Source of the DNA: Thermomicrobiales bacterium
GTDB lineage: Bacteria; Chloroflexota; Chloroflexia; Thermomicrobiales; UBA6265
Assembly: GCA_030446955.1 (NCBI GenBank)
Contig: JAUJMG010000088.1
Span: forward strand, 1-12,870
Length of the DNA: 12,870 nt
Direction: 5' to 3'
This document shows, one piece after another, positions 7,359 through 12,870 of the stretch; the stretch's first letter is position 1, and the number at the start of each line of letters is the position of its first letter. Below the pieces are notes generated by a model, which made no database searches, had not been told where the DNA came from, and saw only the letters and a list, made by a program, of their open reading frames with translations. The position numbers were made by a program, and so were the translations under genes.

Positions 7359-7844
7359 TCACGAGGCAACGCCGCCGGGACTTCGAATCACGACTCGCAG
7401 AGTGTCGAGCACGTCGTCACCCTCTGCGGCGAGCAACTGGCCCTCGTAGGTGCTGGCAACTGGGGTCGTAAACTTGACGACCGTGACCCCGTTGGCATCG
7501 ATCGGCGTAGGGGTGACGAGGTCGCCAATGCGCAGCCGGTAGGGAACGCCGTCGCTGTTGACGACATCGAGTTCGGTGGGCTCGCCTTCCTGCAGCACCA
7601 GTTCGTCGACTGCGAACTCCCCACCCTGCACCGTCAACGCCGTTTCCTCGACGCCTCCTGGAAGTGCGGCGAGGGCGGTAGGCGTGATCTCTGGCACATC
7701 CTCGCGTTCGGTTGCCACCTCGGCTTCGTCGTCGCGATAAGCGAGAACCGCGAGGATCACCGCTGCAAGGAGCGCTGTCCCAAGAAGCATCCAGTTGAGC
7801 CACGGTCCGCGCCGCCCGCGCCGTCTCCCTTGTTCCTCACTCAT
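7359..7844 (-). CDS. Membrane-anchored cupredoxin-like protein lacking copper ligands
   Basis: A 161-residue protein with a basic cytoplasmic N-terminus (GRRRGRRG), one transmembrane helix (about 17-36), an acidic linker and an external beta domain (about 65-155). The pattern TVQGGEFAVDELVLQEGEP, then ELDVVNSDGVPYRLRI and a closing beta strand matches the cupredoxin fold seen in EfeO- and plastocyanin-like domains. However, the protein has no Cys and no His, so a normal blue-copper site is impossible. The start at 7844 follows GGAGGAGAGGG closely; the longer in-frame start at 7889 has no better site. It lies 90 bases after the HtrA protease and before the response regulator. Function is unknown; fold assignment is from sequence pattern only. 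Confidence 0.85.
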   Translation of the reverse strand: MSEEQGRRRGRRGPWLNWMLLGTALLAAVILAVLAYRDDEAEVATEREDVPEITPTALAALPGGVEETALTVQGGEFAVDELVLQEGEPTELDVVNSDGVPYRLRIGDLVTPTPIDANGVTVVKFTTPVASTYEGQLLAAEGDDVLDTLRVVIRSPGGVAS

Positions 7845-7908
7845 CGACCCTCTCCTCCACCGCTCCGTGAGGAACGGGATGCCGGCCACCGCCTTGTCCG
7901 ACTCGGTA

Positions 7909-7922
7909 CCCGGCGTCCCGGG
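7909..7922 (-). other. Small hairpin between protease and cupredoxin-like gene
   Basis: CCCGG (7909-7913) pairs with CCGGG (7918-7922) with loop CGTC, 12 bases downstream of the protease stop. The stem is only 5 bp and no T-run follows. It may partly separate the two transcripts. Confidence 0.3.
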
Positions 7923-7934
7923 CGGCTCTCGAGC

Positions 7935-9023
7935 CTACCCCTCAGGTCGCTCACCGAGTGTCACATCCAACTCAAGCCGTTCGTCGCCGCGTTGCACGCT
8001 CACCGGAACGGTTTCGCCCGGGGCGTAGGCGAAGAGCACCTCAGCGAGAGAGTTCTCCCGGTTGATCGTCACCCCGTCCAGGGCCACGATGACGTCGCCC
8101 TCCCGGATCCCGGCTTCCGCCGCCGGGCTGCCGGCCTCCACACCGGTGACGAGAACGCCCTGCGCGATCGGCAAGCCCTCCTGGACCGCCAGCTCTTCGG
8201 TCACCGGTGCGACCGCTACGCCGAGGAAGGGGTATTGAACCTCACCGTTGGCGATGAGCTGCGTGGCGATCTTCTGGACCGTGTCAGACGGAATGGCAAA
8301 GAAGAGCCCCTGAACCGGCTGACCGTTCTCTTCGGGGATGCCCAGCGTGTTGACCCCGACGACCTCGCCAGCGAGGTTGAACAGGGGACCGCCGGAGTTG
8401 CCGGGGTTGATCGCGGCGTCGTGCTGGATCAAATTGGTGTAGATCGTCGGGACGCCGGCGGTCGGCGGGAAGGTGCGGCCCAACGCGCTGATAATGCCTT
8501 TGGTCACGGTGTTGGTGAATGTCCCCAGCGGTGAACCAATGGCAAGCACCGGCTGCCCCGGTTCAAGGGCGTTCGACTCGCCGAACGGCACGGCGGGCGG
8601 GAGGTCTTCATCGACCCGCACCACGGCCAGGTCGCTGACCTCGTCCGCGCCGACCAGCTCAGCCGGGTGCGCTTCACCGTCGGCGAAGATCACTTCGAAC
8701 TCGTCGCCGCCGTCGACGACGTGCCAGTTGGTGACGATGTGTCCTTCGTCATCAATGATGAAGCCGGTCCCGGCGCCCGCGGGGTGAAGGCCGCCAGTGT
8801 CGGAGCCCAGGCCTCCCCGGCGCTGCTCGTTGATCACCGTCACCACCGCCGGCCGCACCCGTTCGACCACATCGGCGGCGCTCGTGTTGCTGTCGACCAT
8901 AGGGGTTGCGGTGGTCTCTTGCGCTCGTGCCGGTGCTGCGGCGCCCAGGGTGAGCAGGACCAGTAAAGCGATCAATCCCGCCGTCAGTCTCCCCGTCCGA
9001 ATCTTCATCATCCCGCGTTCCAT
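7935..9023 (-). CDS. htrA: HtrA/Deg-type serine protease with PDZ domain, secreted
   Basis: A 362-residue exported protease. A Sec signal peptide (about 7-34) ends in APARAQ, so it should be released or membrane-tethered by its signal rather than lipidated. The trypsin-like domain (about 48-265) has His101 (TNWHVV), Asp131 (SDLAVV) and Ser210 (NPGNSGGP). One PDZ domain spans about 268-355 with IREGDVIVALDG. It is a close paralogue of the lipoprotein protease at 851-2056, sharing long identical stretches such as PGQPVLAIGSPLG, but lacks the long linker. GGAAGG eight bases upstream supports ATG at 9023; ATGs at 9011 and 9008 are alternatives. The 121-base upstream gap has no repeat array, so the two paralogues are likely regulated differently. 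The next gene, 90 bases downstream, is an anchored cupredoxin-like protein. Confidence 0.96.
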   Translation of the reverse strand: MERGMMKIRTGRLTAGLIALLVLLTLGAAAPARAQETTATPMVDSNTSAADVVERVRPAVVTVINEQRRGGLGSDTGGLHPAGAGTGFIIDDEGHIVTNWHVVDGGDEFEVIFADGEAHPAELVGADEVSDLAVVRVDEDLPPAVPFGESNALEPGQPVLAIGSPLGTFTNTVTKGIISALGRTFPPTAGVPTIYTNLIQHDAAINPGNSGGPLFNLAGEVVGVNTLGIPEENGQPVQGLFFAIPSDTVQKIATQLIANGEVQYPFLGVAVAPVTEELAVQEGLPIAQGVLVTGVEAGSPAAEAGIREGDVIVALDGVTINRENSLAEVLFAYAPGETVPVSVQRGDERLELDVTLGERPEG

Positions 9024-9144
9024 CGCTAAGCCCTTCCTTCTGTTCTATTGGCCGAGCCCTGAAAGGGGACCAACTCCGTCAACCTCTCACCGAGGAACCG
9101 GGGAGCGGCTATGCACGAACCGGACGAGTGACCGCACGTGCGAC

Positions 9145-9315
9145 CTAGTAGAACCGAAGCGCGTCCACAAACAACGACACGAGCAGGAGGATGACGAAGA
9201 ACACCGCGATCGGGTACAGGCAGCCGCAGCCCATGTAGGGACGGTTGATGGTTCCCCAGTACCCACGGTAGCGGCCGTACCCGCTGGGAGGCGGATCTTG
9301 AGGTGGGACGGCCAT
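9145..9315 (-). CDS. 56-residue Gly/Tyr/Pro-rich membrane protein
   Basis: A small protein with a proline-rich head (VPPQDPPPSGYGRYRGYWG), a CGC motif at 30-32 and one transmembrane helix (about 33-50) ending in DALRFY. AGGAG four bases before ATG, within a purine-rich GGAGGAGACAGGAG run, supports the start at 9315. It follows the PRC-barrel gene by 67 bases in the same direction and shares its tyrosine/glycine-rich flavour, so they probably form a pair. I do not recognise a named family; function is unknown. Confidence 0.72.
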   Translation of the reverse strand: MAVPPQDPPPSGYGRYRGYWGTINRPYMGCGCLYPIAVFFVILLLVSLFVDALRFY

Positions 9316-9382
9316 GGCGCTCCTGTCTCCTCCGGTTCTGTAGCCCGAGCCAGCGGCAACTCCGATGGCCCGGGCCGATGCG

Positions 9383-9805
9383 CTAGTACGGGTAGTAGGG
9401 GTACGCCGGATACCGGTACCCAAGCCCCCAGTAGGGGGCGTAGCCGTAGTGGCCGTAGACATCGCCGTAGTAGGACTGGTCGTAAACTAGGTTCGGGTCG
9501 TAGGCGGGCGCCTCAACCACCCGATCCCGCGACTGGTTGACGTGCACGTGGTGCTCGTCGATGCGGGTAATCGCGTCGATCGGGATGAGAAAGGTTCGCT
9601 CCCCGATTCCGAGCACGCCCCCCGCCGCCACCCGGAGGAAGCGCACCTTCGATTCAGCGTCATCCAGCAGGAGGGCGTCCACCTCGCCGATCTCCTGGCC
9701 TGCCTGATCGATGACGATGCGTCCCCGCACGTCCTCCGCCGAGTCTGCGAGCGTCATCTCCGAGTCATCAAGCGTTCGTAGCATCTCAGGTTGTCGCGTC
9801 GTCAT
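9383..9805 (-). CDS. PRC-barrel protein with tyrosine-rich C-terminal tail
   Basis: A 140-residue protein. Residues about 22-90 form a PRC-barrel: a DVRGRIVIDQAGQEIGEVD strand pair, then KVRFLRVA and FLIPIDAI. This fold is found in photosynthetic reaction-centre H subunits, RimM and many stress-associated small proteins. The last 40 residues are extraordinarily rich in tyrosine (14 Tyr from 102 to 140, ending YPYYPY) with glycine and proline, a pattern suggestive of low-complexity or self-associating tails. AAGGAGG seven bases upstream sets the start. There is no signal peptide or helix. The gene heads a likely pair with the 56-residue membrane protein. Role unknown. Confidence 0.9.
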   Translation of the reverse strand: MTTRQPEMLRTLDDSEMTLADSAEDVRGRIVIDQAGQEIGEVDALLLDDAESKVRFLRVAAGGVLGIGERTFLIPIDAITRIDEHHVHVNQSRDRVVEAPAYDPNLVYDQSYYGDVYGHYGYAPYWGLGYRYPAYPYYPY

Positions 9806-10065
9806 GCTCTTTCCTCCTTATGCCTGTGTTGCCAAGGTCTGGTTCCTCGATGGGTGGCCGGACCTTGTTGGTCGTTTTCGTCCACGCCACGATCTTGGTT
9901 TTGGGCCTAGGGGGCCGGCGTATCGTGCAGACCTTGTTCCCGTATGGCGGTCGATCGGTCGAACAGTTAGACGGTGACGGCCTTCATCGACTAGTTCGGG
10001 ACCGACGCGAAGTCGATGTCCTGCTGCAGCACCCCTGCATCTGAGCCCGGCGAAGGACATCTGCC
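9806..10065. other. 260-base spacer with loose direct repeats
   Basis: No gene is evident. Three similar elements occur on the plus strand: GACCTTGTTG at 9861-9870, GATCTTGGTT at 9891-9900 and GACCTTGTTCC at 9930-9940. They lie upstream of the PRC-barrel gene and read AACAAGGTC in its sense. Spacings of 30 and 39 bases are not regular, so an operator role is speculative. I see no clear -35/-10 pair. Confidence 0.35.
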
Positions 10066-10332
10066 TCAGGAGTGGGTTCTTCTCTCCCCGTCGCTGCCGG
10101 AGTCGCGACGGCTTGCCCGTCTTAAGCCGGCCAGGATGGCCTCGGTCGGATCCGGGTAACGCTCAACCACCCGTTCGTCCGGGTCGTCGCACCAGGCGTA
10201 GTAGCCGGCGCCCCACGGGCCCTCGAGCACGTAGACCAAGCACCGCTCCCCTTGCAGCGTCACCCACCGGCCGGAGAGGGAAATGTCACCGTCCAGGCCC
10301 AGTGCGTGGAGCGCATCGACGAGTCTCGTCAT
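10066..10332 (-). CDS. 88-residue hypothetical protein
   Basis: A small soluble protein with no signal peptide or helix. The order is MTRLVDALHALGLDGDISL, an SGRWVTLQGERCLVYVLEG strand-like region, GAGYYAWCDDPDERVVERYP, an EAILAGLRRA helix and a charged tail. It reads as a compact alpha/beta domain with two cysteines (31 and 48). I do not recognise a named family. The start at 10332 is chosen because GGGGAGGG precedes it; a longer frame to 10467 would run into the repeat-array promoter (10382-10457) and its extra residues look non-coding. The full array upstream makes this a co-regulated partner of sodC and the HtrA lipoprotein. Confidence 0.8.
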   Translation of the reverse strand: MTRLVDALHALGLDGDISLSGRWVTLQGERCLVYVLEGPWGAGYYAWCDDPDERVVERYPDPTEAILAGLRRASRRDSGSDGERRTHS

Positions 10333-10381
10333 CGACCCTCCCCGTGCGGGTATGCGGCCCCAACCGGGGGTGCCATCTCCT

Positions 10382-10457
10382 ACCCTACCGGGGCCGTGTG
10401 AACGTGCCGGTGAGCAGTGGTGAACCGTGGGGTGAAAGTCGGTAAACGGAGGTGAAC
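10382..10457 (-). promoter_or_regulatory. Six-unit direct-repeat activator array plus -10 (copy 3)
   Basis: Half-sites on the plus strand are TGTGAAC (10397-10403), GGTGAGC (10409-10415), GGTGAAC (10419-10425), GGTGAAA (10431-10437), GGTAAAC (10441-10447) and GGTGAAC (10451-10457). Steps are 12, 10, 12, 10 and 10 bp. In the gene sense the last TTCACA lies 9 bp before TAGGGT (10387-10382), the likely -10 element. The leader to the 88-residue gene would be about 43 bases. This is the best-conserved copy. Confidence 0.83.
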
Positions 10458-10551
10458 GAAACGGCAATCGCGGACCCAGGGGGAGGTACGAGCGGACCTG
10501 AGAGGGCGCTGTGGCCGGAGATGGTGGGAGTGTGGCCCTCGCTGGATCAGG

Positions 10552-11253
10552 CTAGTGCCTGCGAGGCGTCCTGCGTGAGGTTGACCGACCGGCCAGCCGG
10601 GCTCCGGTCAAGAGGACAAGGAGAAGGAAGATTCCCCAGAGGTAGCCACCGAGAACGTCGGAAGGCCAGTGGGCCCCGGAGAAGACGCGACCAAAGCCAG
10701 TGACAATCATCGCCAGCACCGAGATGGTCCACACGGCCCAGCGGACGCCCCGGTGCTCGACCTGATCCTGCACGACGAGCGCGGCACTCCCGAAGACCAA
10801 CACGACGCCCATGGCGTGGCCGCTCGGGAATCCGTATCCCGGCGCGTCCTCGGTCACTCGGACGAGCTCGGCGGTGGGACGGGGACTTTCGGCAAGGTAT
10901 TTGAGGAGCGGGTTGAGGCTCCGGAGGAGGCCCGCGGCGAGAACGAGCCAGACCGCGGTGGGTCGGCCGGCGCGCCAGAACAGGAGCGCGGCTGCGCCGG
11001 CCAGGAGAGCCGCGCCCGGTGTGGAGCCCAGCCAGTAGCCGGCCTCGGCAAGCGTGCCGGCGACCGGGCCGAGGCCGGCCCGTTGCATCCACCGGGCAAC
11101 GGCGACATCACCCGGAAGCACCCCATCCCCGGCAGCAGCGAAGGAAAGCGGGATAACCACCGCAAGCAGCAAGGCGGCTAGCCATGCCAATGGGCCTACG
11201 TCCTCGACACTCAGCCGTTCAGTACTGCGCATGACCTCACGCCGCGTTCCCAC
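10552..11253 (-). CDS. PAP2-family membrane phosphatase
   Basis: A 233-residue integral membrane protein of the type-2 phosphatidic acid phosphatase family, which dephosphorylates lipid phosphates such as phosphatidate or undecaprenyl pyrophosphate at the membrane face. The three signature motifs are visible: Lys118 to Arg125-Pro126 (KYLAESPRP), PSGH at 143-146 and GRVFSGAHWPSD with Arg189, catalytic His195 and Asp199. The usual Ser of the third motif is Gly188 here. About six helices surround them. A GTG at 11253 is chosen because GGGGGAG lies five bases upstream; ATG at 11232 is an alternative, and the frame also contains a GTG at 11277. It follows the four-helix membrane protein by about 60 bases and is probably co-transcribed with it. 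The exact lipid substrate cannot be told. Confidence 0.93.
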   Translation of the reverse strand: MGTRREVMRSTERLSVEDVGPLAWLAALLLAVVIPLSFAAAGDGVLPGDVAVARWMQRAGLGPVAGTLAEAGYWLGSTPGAALLAGAAALLFWRAGRPTAVWLVLAAGLLRSLNPLLKYLAESPRPTAELVRVTEDAPGYGFPSGHAMGVVLVFGSAALVVQDQVEHRGVRWAVWTISVLAMIVTGFGRVFSGAHWPSDVLGGYLWGIFLLLVLLTGARLAGRSTSRRTPRRH

Positions 11254-11316
11254 GCTTGCTCCCCCGCTGACCCACACGGGCCGCCGCTTCGATCATACCG
11301 GTCTGAGGCTGGCTGC

Positions 11317-11904
11317 TCACCGCTTCGACGCGAGCAGGATTGCCGGCGCTCGCTGCTCCCGATGGGCCGCAAGACCACCCAGTGCCGCCGCTATCGGTAG
11401 CAGCGCCATCCCCACGAATGCGTACCAGGCCGTGGCGATGACTCGCTCTCGCGCGCGGCTCAACGGATCGACAGATGCTGGCGCACCTGGTGCCGGGGTC
11501 GCAATGGAGATCGGCACACCGACCACGTCGACGGCAGTTGCGTCGGTCTGATCCAACGCCCGCTCGACGCTCCCGAAATCCGCGGCCTCGCCGAATGCGG
11601 CGTCGACCAGCACGAGGAGCAGGACCAGAGAGAGGACGCCTGTGGCGAGGCCGACTGCGAGGCTACCAGCGGGCGTCCGTGCCGACGCGCTGCGGGCCGC
11701 GCCCCAGCCGCTGGTCGCGAAGGCCAGGATGGCAGCCGGCCCGCTCCAGAGCAACGCGGCTCTCGTCTTGGTGGCACCGCTATCCCCGATCGACAAGGTC
11801 CATCCGGCAAGCCCCCCGATCCCGGTGAGCAAGGCCAAGACCAAGAGACCGAGCAGGACGCCCGCCGGGATGGCACCCCAGCGCCGGATTCGCTGCTCGT
11901 TCAT
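11317..11904 (-). CDS. Four-helix membrane protein of unknown function
   Basis: A 195-residue protein with hydrophobic helices at about 11-34, 49-68, 79-102 and 155-180. A polar loop of about 50 residues (103-154), likely outside, contains a Pro/Ala-rich TPAPGAPASVDP tract. Both ends are basic. An AAGGAAATGAG region before ATG supports the start. No enzymatic motif is visible and I do not recognise the family. It lies 67 bases after the OB-repeat protein and upstream of the PAP2 phosphatase, all in one direction, which suggests one transcript. Confidence 0.82.
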   Translation of the reverse strand: MNEQRIRRWGAIPAGVLLGLLVLALLTGIGGLAGWTLSIGDSGATKTRAALLWSGPAAILAFATSGWGAARSASARTPAGSLAVGLATGVLSLVLLLVLVDAAFGEAADFGSVERALDQTDATAVDVVGVPISIATPAPGAPASVDPLSRARERVIATAWYAFVGMALLPIAAALGGLAAHREQRAPAILLASKR

Positions 11905-11971
11905 CTCATTTCCTTTGCACGGCGCTGAGGAGCCGGGCTCTGCCTCGAAGGTTGGAGCGGCGACGGGCGGT

Positions 11972-12870
11972 TCACGTCACCAGTCCCACCGACTGCGCGA
12001 CAACCACCGGCTCCCCTTCGAAGGGAGCAAGACGCTCGTCGTCCAGATCCACCCCGATCTCCGCCTCGATCGCTTTCAGATCGAAGCGGCGCACCTCTCC
12101 GGTGACGTAAGCCGTGGCCTCCACGAAGAGTTCCGGATGTGGCGTGGCACTGACTACGAGTAACGCGTCGTCGTCGAGCAGGAAGGCGTGCGGCGTCAGG
12201 AGATGCTCCTCGACCTCGCCGCTGACCGTTACCACAGCACCGAGATACTCATCCGTTCGGTGGGTCACGTCGTAGACGGTGACCCCGATCTCGTACCCGC
12301 TCGACCCGATGTCAAACTCCTTGTCCCCCACTCCGCGTCCCTCGGGCGGGTTCGGCTCGATAGCCTTGGCGACAAGGACCGATGTGCCGCCGTAACCGTC
12401 CAGCGCCGTAGCATCTAGGCGATCCCCCAACTCCGCTTGCAGTCCGGAGCGGTCCAGCACGCGGACTACCCCCGTCACCTGAACCACGTCGTCCTTGCTG
12501 ATCGAAGTCTGGTTTAGTGGGGTGACGAGCGTCCCCAGGTCGGCAGCCGCGACCACCAACACCTCGTCGCCCACCAGCCAGGTGTCGTTGCCGATGATCA
12601 TTGCCTGGGGACCGAGCAGGTCGTCGACCTCGCCGCTGATGGTCACGGTTTCCCCCTCCATCACCTCCGGGTGGTTGGCAACTTCGGTCAGGTTGACGCC
12701 GACATCGGGGCCAGCCGACTGATCGGAGTCAACGACGGCGTTAGCAACGGCCCAAATGCTGGGATACAGCCAGAGCGTCAAGGCGATCAACAGGACCATC
12801 TCCACGGCAATCCCCCCTAGGGCGATAGATCGCGCGGAGAACCGGGAGCCGGAGGAGTTCTGCCGATCAA
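11972..12870 (-). CDS. Membrane-anchored protein with two OB-fold-like repeats (partial)
   Basis: An anchored exported protein whose N-terminus may lie beyond the window. A transmembrane helix (GGIAVEMVLLIALTLWLYPS) is followed by two related beta-barrel repeats, one with VTISGEVDDLLGPQAMII and one with VTVSGEVEEHLLTPHAFLL. Each continues into an LVV strand and a closing V-TGEV/TGVV strand, the pattern of OB folds such as tRNA_anti-like domains. A GTG at 12805 has AGGGGGG six bases upstream and is a possible start. The frame stays open to the edge with coding-like third positions, and the extra residues (NSSGSRFSARSIALGG) look like a normal cytoplasmic head, so I extend it as partial. No nucleic-acid-binding role is implied, as the domains are outside the cell. 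Function unknown. Confidence 0.75.
   Translation of the reverse strand, partial: DRQNSSGSRFSARSIALGGIAVEMVLLIALTLWLYPSIWAVANAVVDSDQSAGPDVGVNLTEVANHPEVMEGETVTISGEVDDLLGPQAMIIGNDTWLVGDEVLVVAAADLGTLVTPLNQTSISKDDVVQVTGVVRVLDRSGLQAELGDRLDATALDGYGGTSVLVAKAIEPNPPEGRGVGDKEFDIGSSGYEIGVTVYDVTHRTDEYLGAVVTVSGEVEEHLLTPHAFLLDDDALLVVSATPHPELFVEATAYVTGEVRRFDLKAIEAEIGVDLDDERLAPFEGEPVVVAQSVGLVT

Noticed and set aside
7302..8534. Long plus-strand open frame (410 codons) antisense to the second HtrA gene
   Set aside because: It is a shadow of the real protease and the cupredoxin-like gene; composition is Arg/Pro-rich with no domain pattern.
9044..9144. A TTGACG hexamer (minus strand) as a -35 for the second HtrA gene
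   Set aside because: No acceptable -10 hexamer lies at 16-18 bp, so I do not call a promoter.

Overview
The window is high-GC, and every gene I can support lies on the minus strand. It most resembles a high-GC Chloroflexota genome of the Thermomicrobia/Sphaerobacter kind. Two things suggest this: low-complexity linkers rich in Ala-Thr-Pro/Gly-Thr-Pro in a secreted superoxide dismutase, and the mix of HtrA proteases, PRC-barrel, MMPL and small membrane proteins. This is recall plus inference; no rRNA or tRNA is present to confirm it.

Layout from high to low coordinate, which is the direction of transcription. 12870-11972 is a membrane-anchored protein with two OB-fold-like repeats, cut by the window edge. 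11904-11317 is a four-helix membrane protein and 11253-10552 a PAP2-type phosphatase. 10332-10066 is an 88-residue unknown protein. 9805-9383 is a PRC-barrel protein with a tyrosine-rich tail and 9315-9145 a 56-residue membrane protein. 9023-7935 is a secreted HtrA-type protease, 7844-7359 an anchored cupredoxin-like protein, 7272-6859 a receiver-only response regulator and 6684-4306 an MMPL/RND exporter. 3878-2751 is a secreted Cu/Zn superoxide dismutase with an extra N-terminal domain. 2056-851 is a second HtrA protease, this one a lipoprotein. 685-1 is the decayed remnant of a ZIP-like multi-pass membrane protein.

The most striking feature is regulatory. Three separate promoter regions, upstream of the lipoprotein HtrA, the superoxide dismutase and the 88-residue protein, carry the same array. 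Each has six GGTGAAC-like half-sites (TTCACC in the gene sense). Start-to-start spacing on the plus strand is 12, 10, 12, 10 and 10 bp in all three. Each array ends 9-10 bp before a TAGGNT hexamer that fits a -10 element. The direct repeats, phased near one helical turn and abutting a -10 box, look like a target for a PhoB/OmpR-class activator binding as tandem dimers. The half-site resembles the PhoP boxes of Streptomyces. The targets suggest a small envelope or oxidative-stress regulon whose regulator lies outside the window.

Taken together, most products are exported or membrane-bound: two periplasmic-type proteases, a SodC-like enzyme, an exporter, a lipid-phosphate phosphatase-like enzyme and several anchored proteins. 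The region reads as an envelope-maintenance neighbourhood rather than a mobile island. I saw no transposase, CRISPR array or RNA gene.
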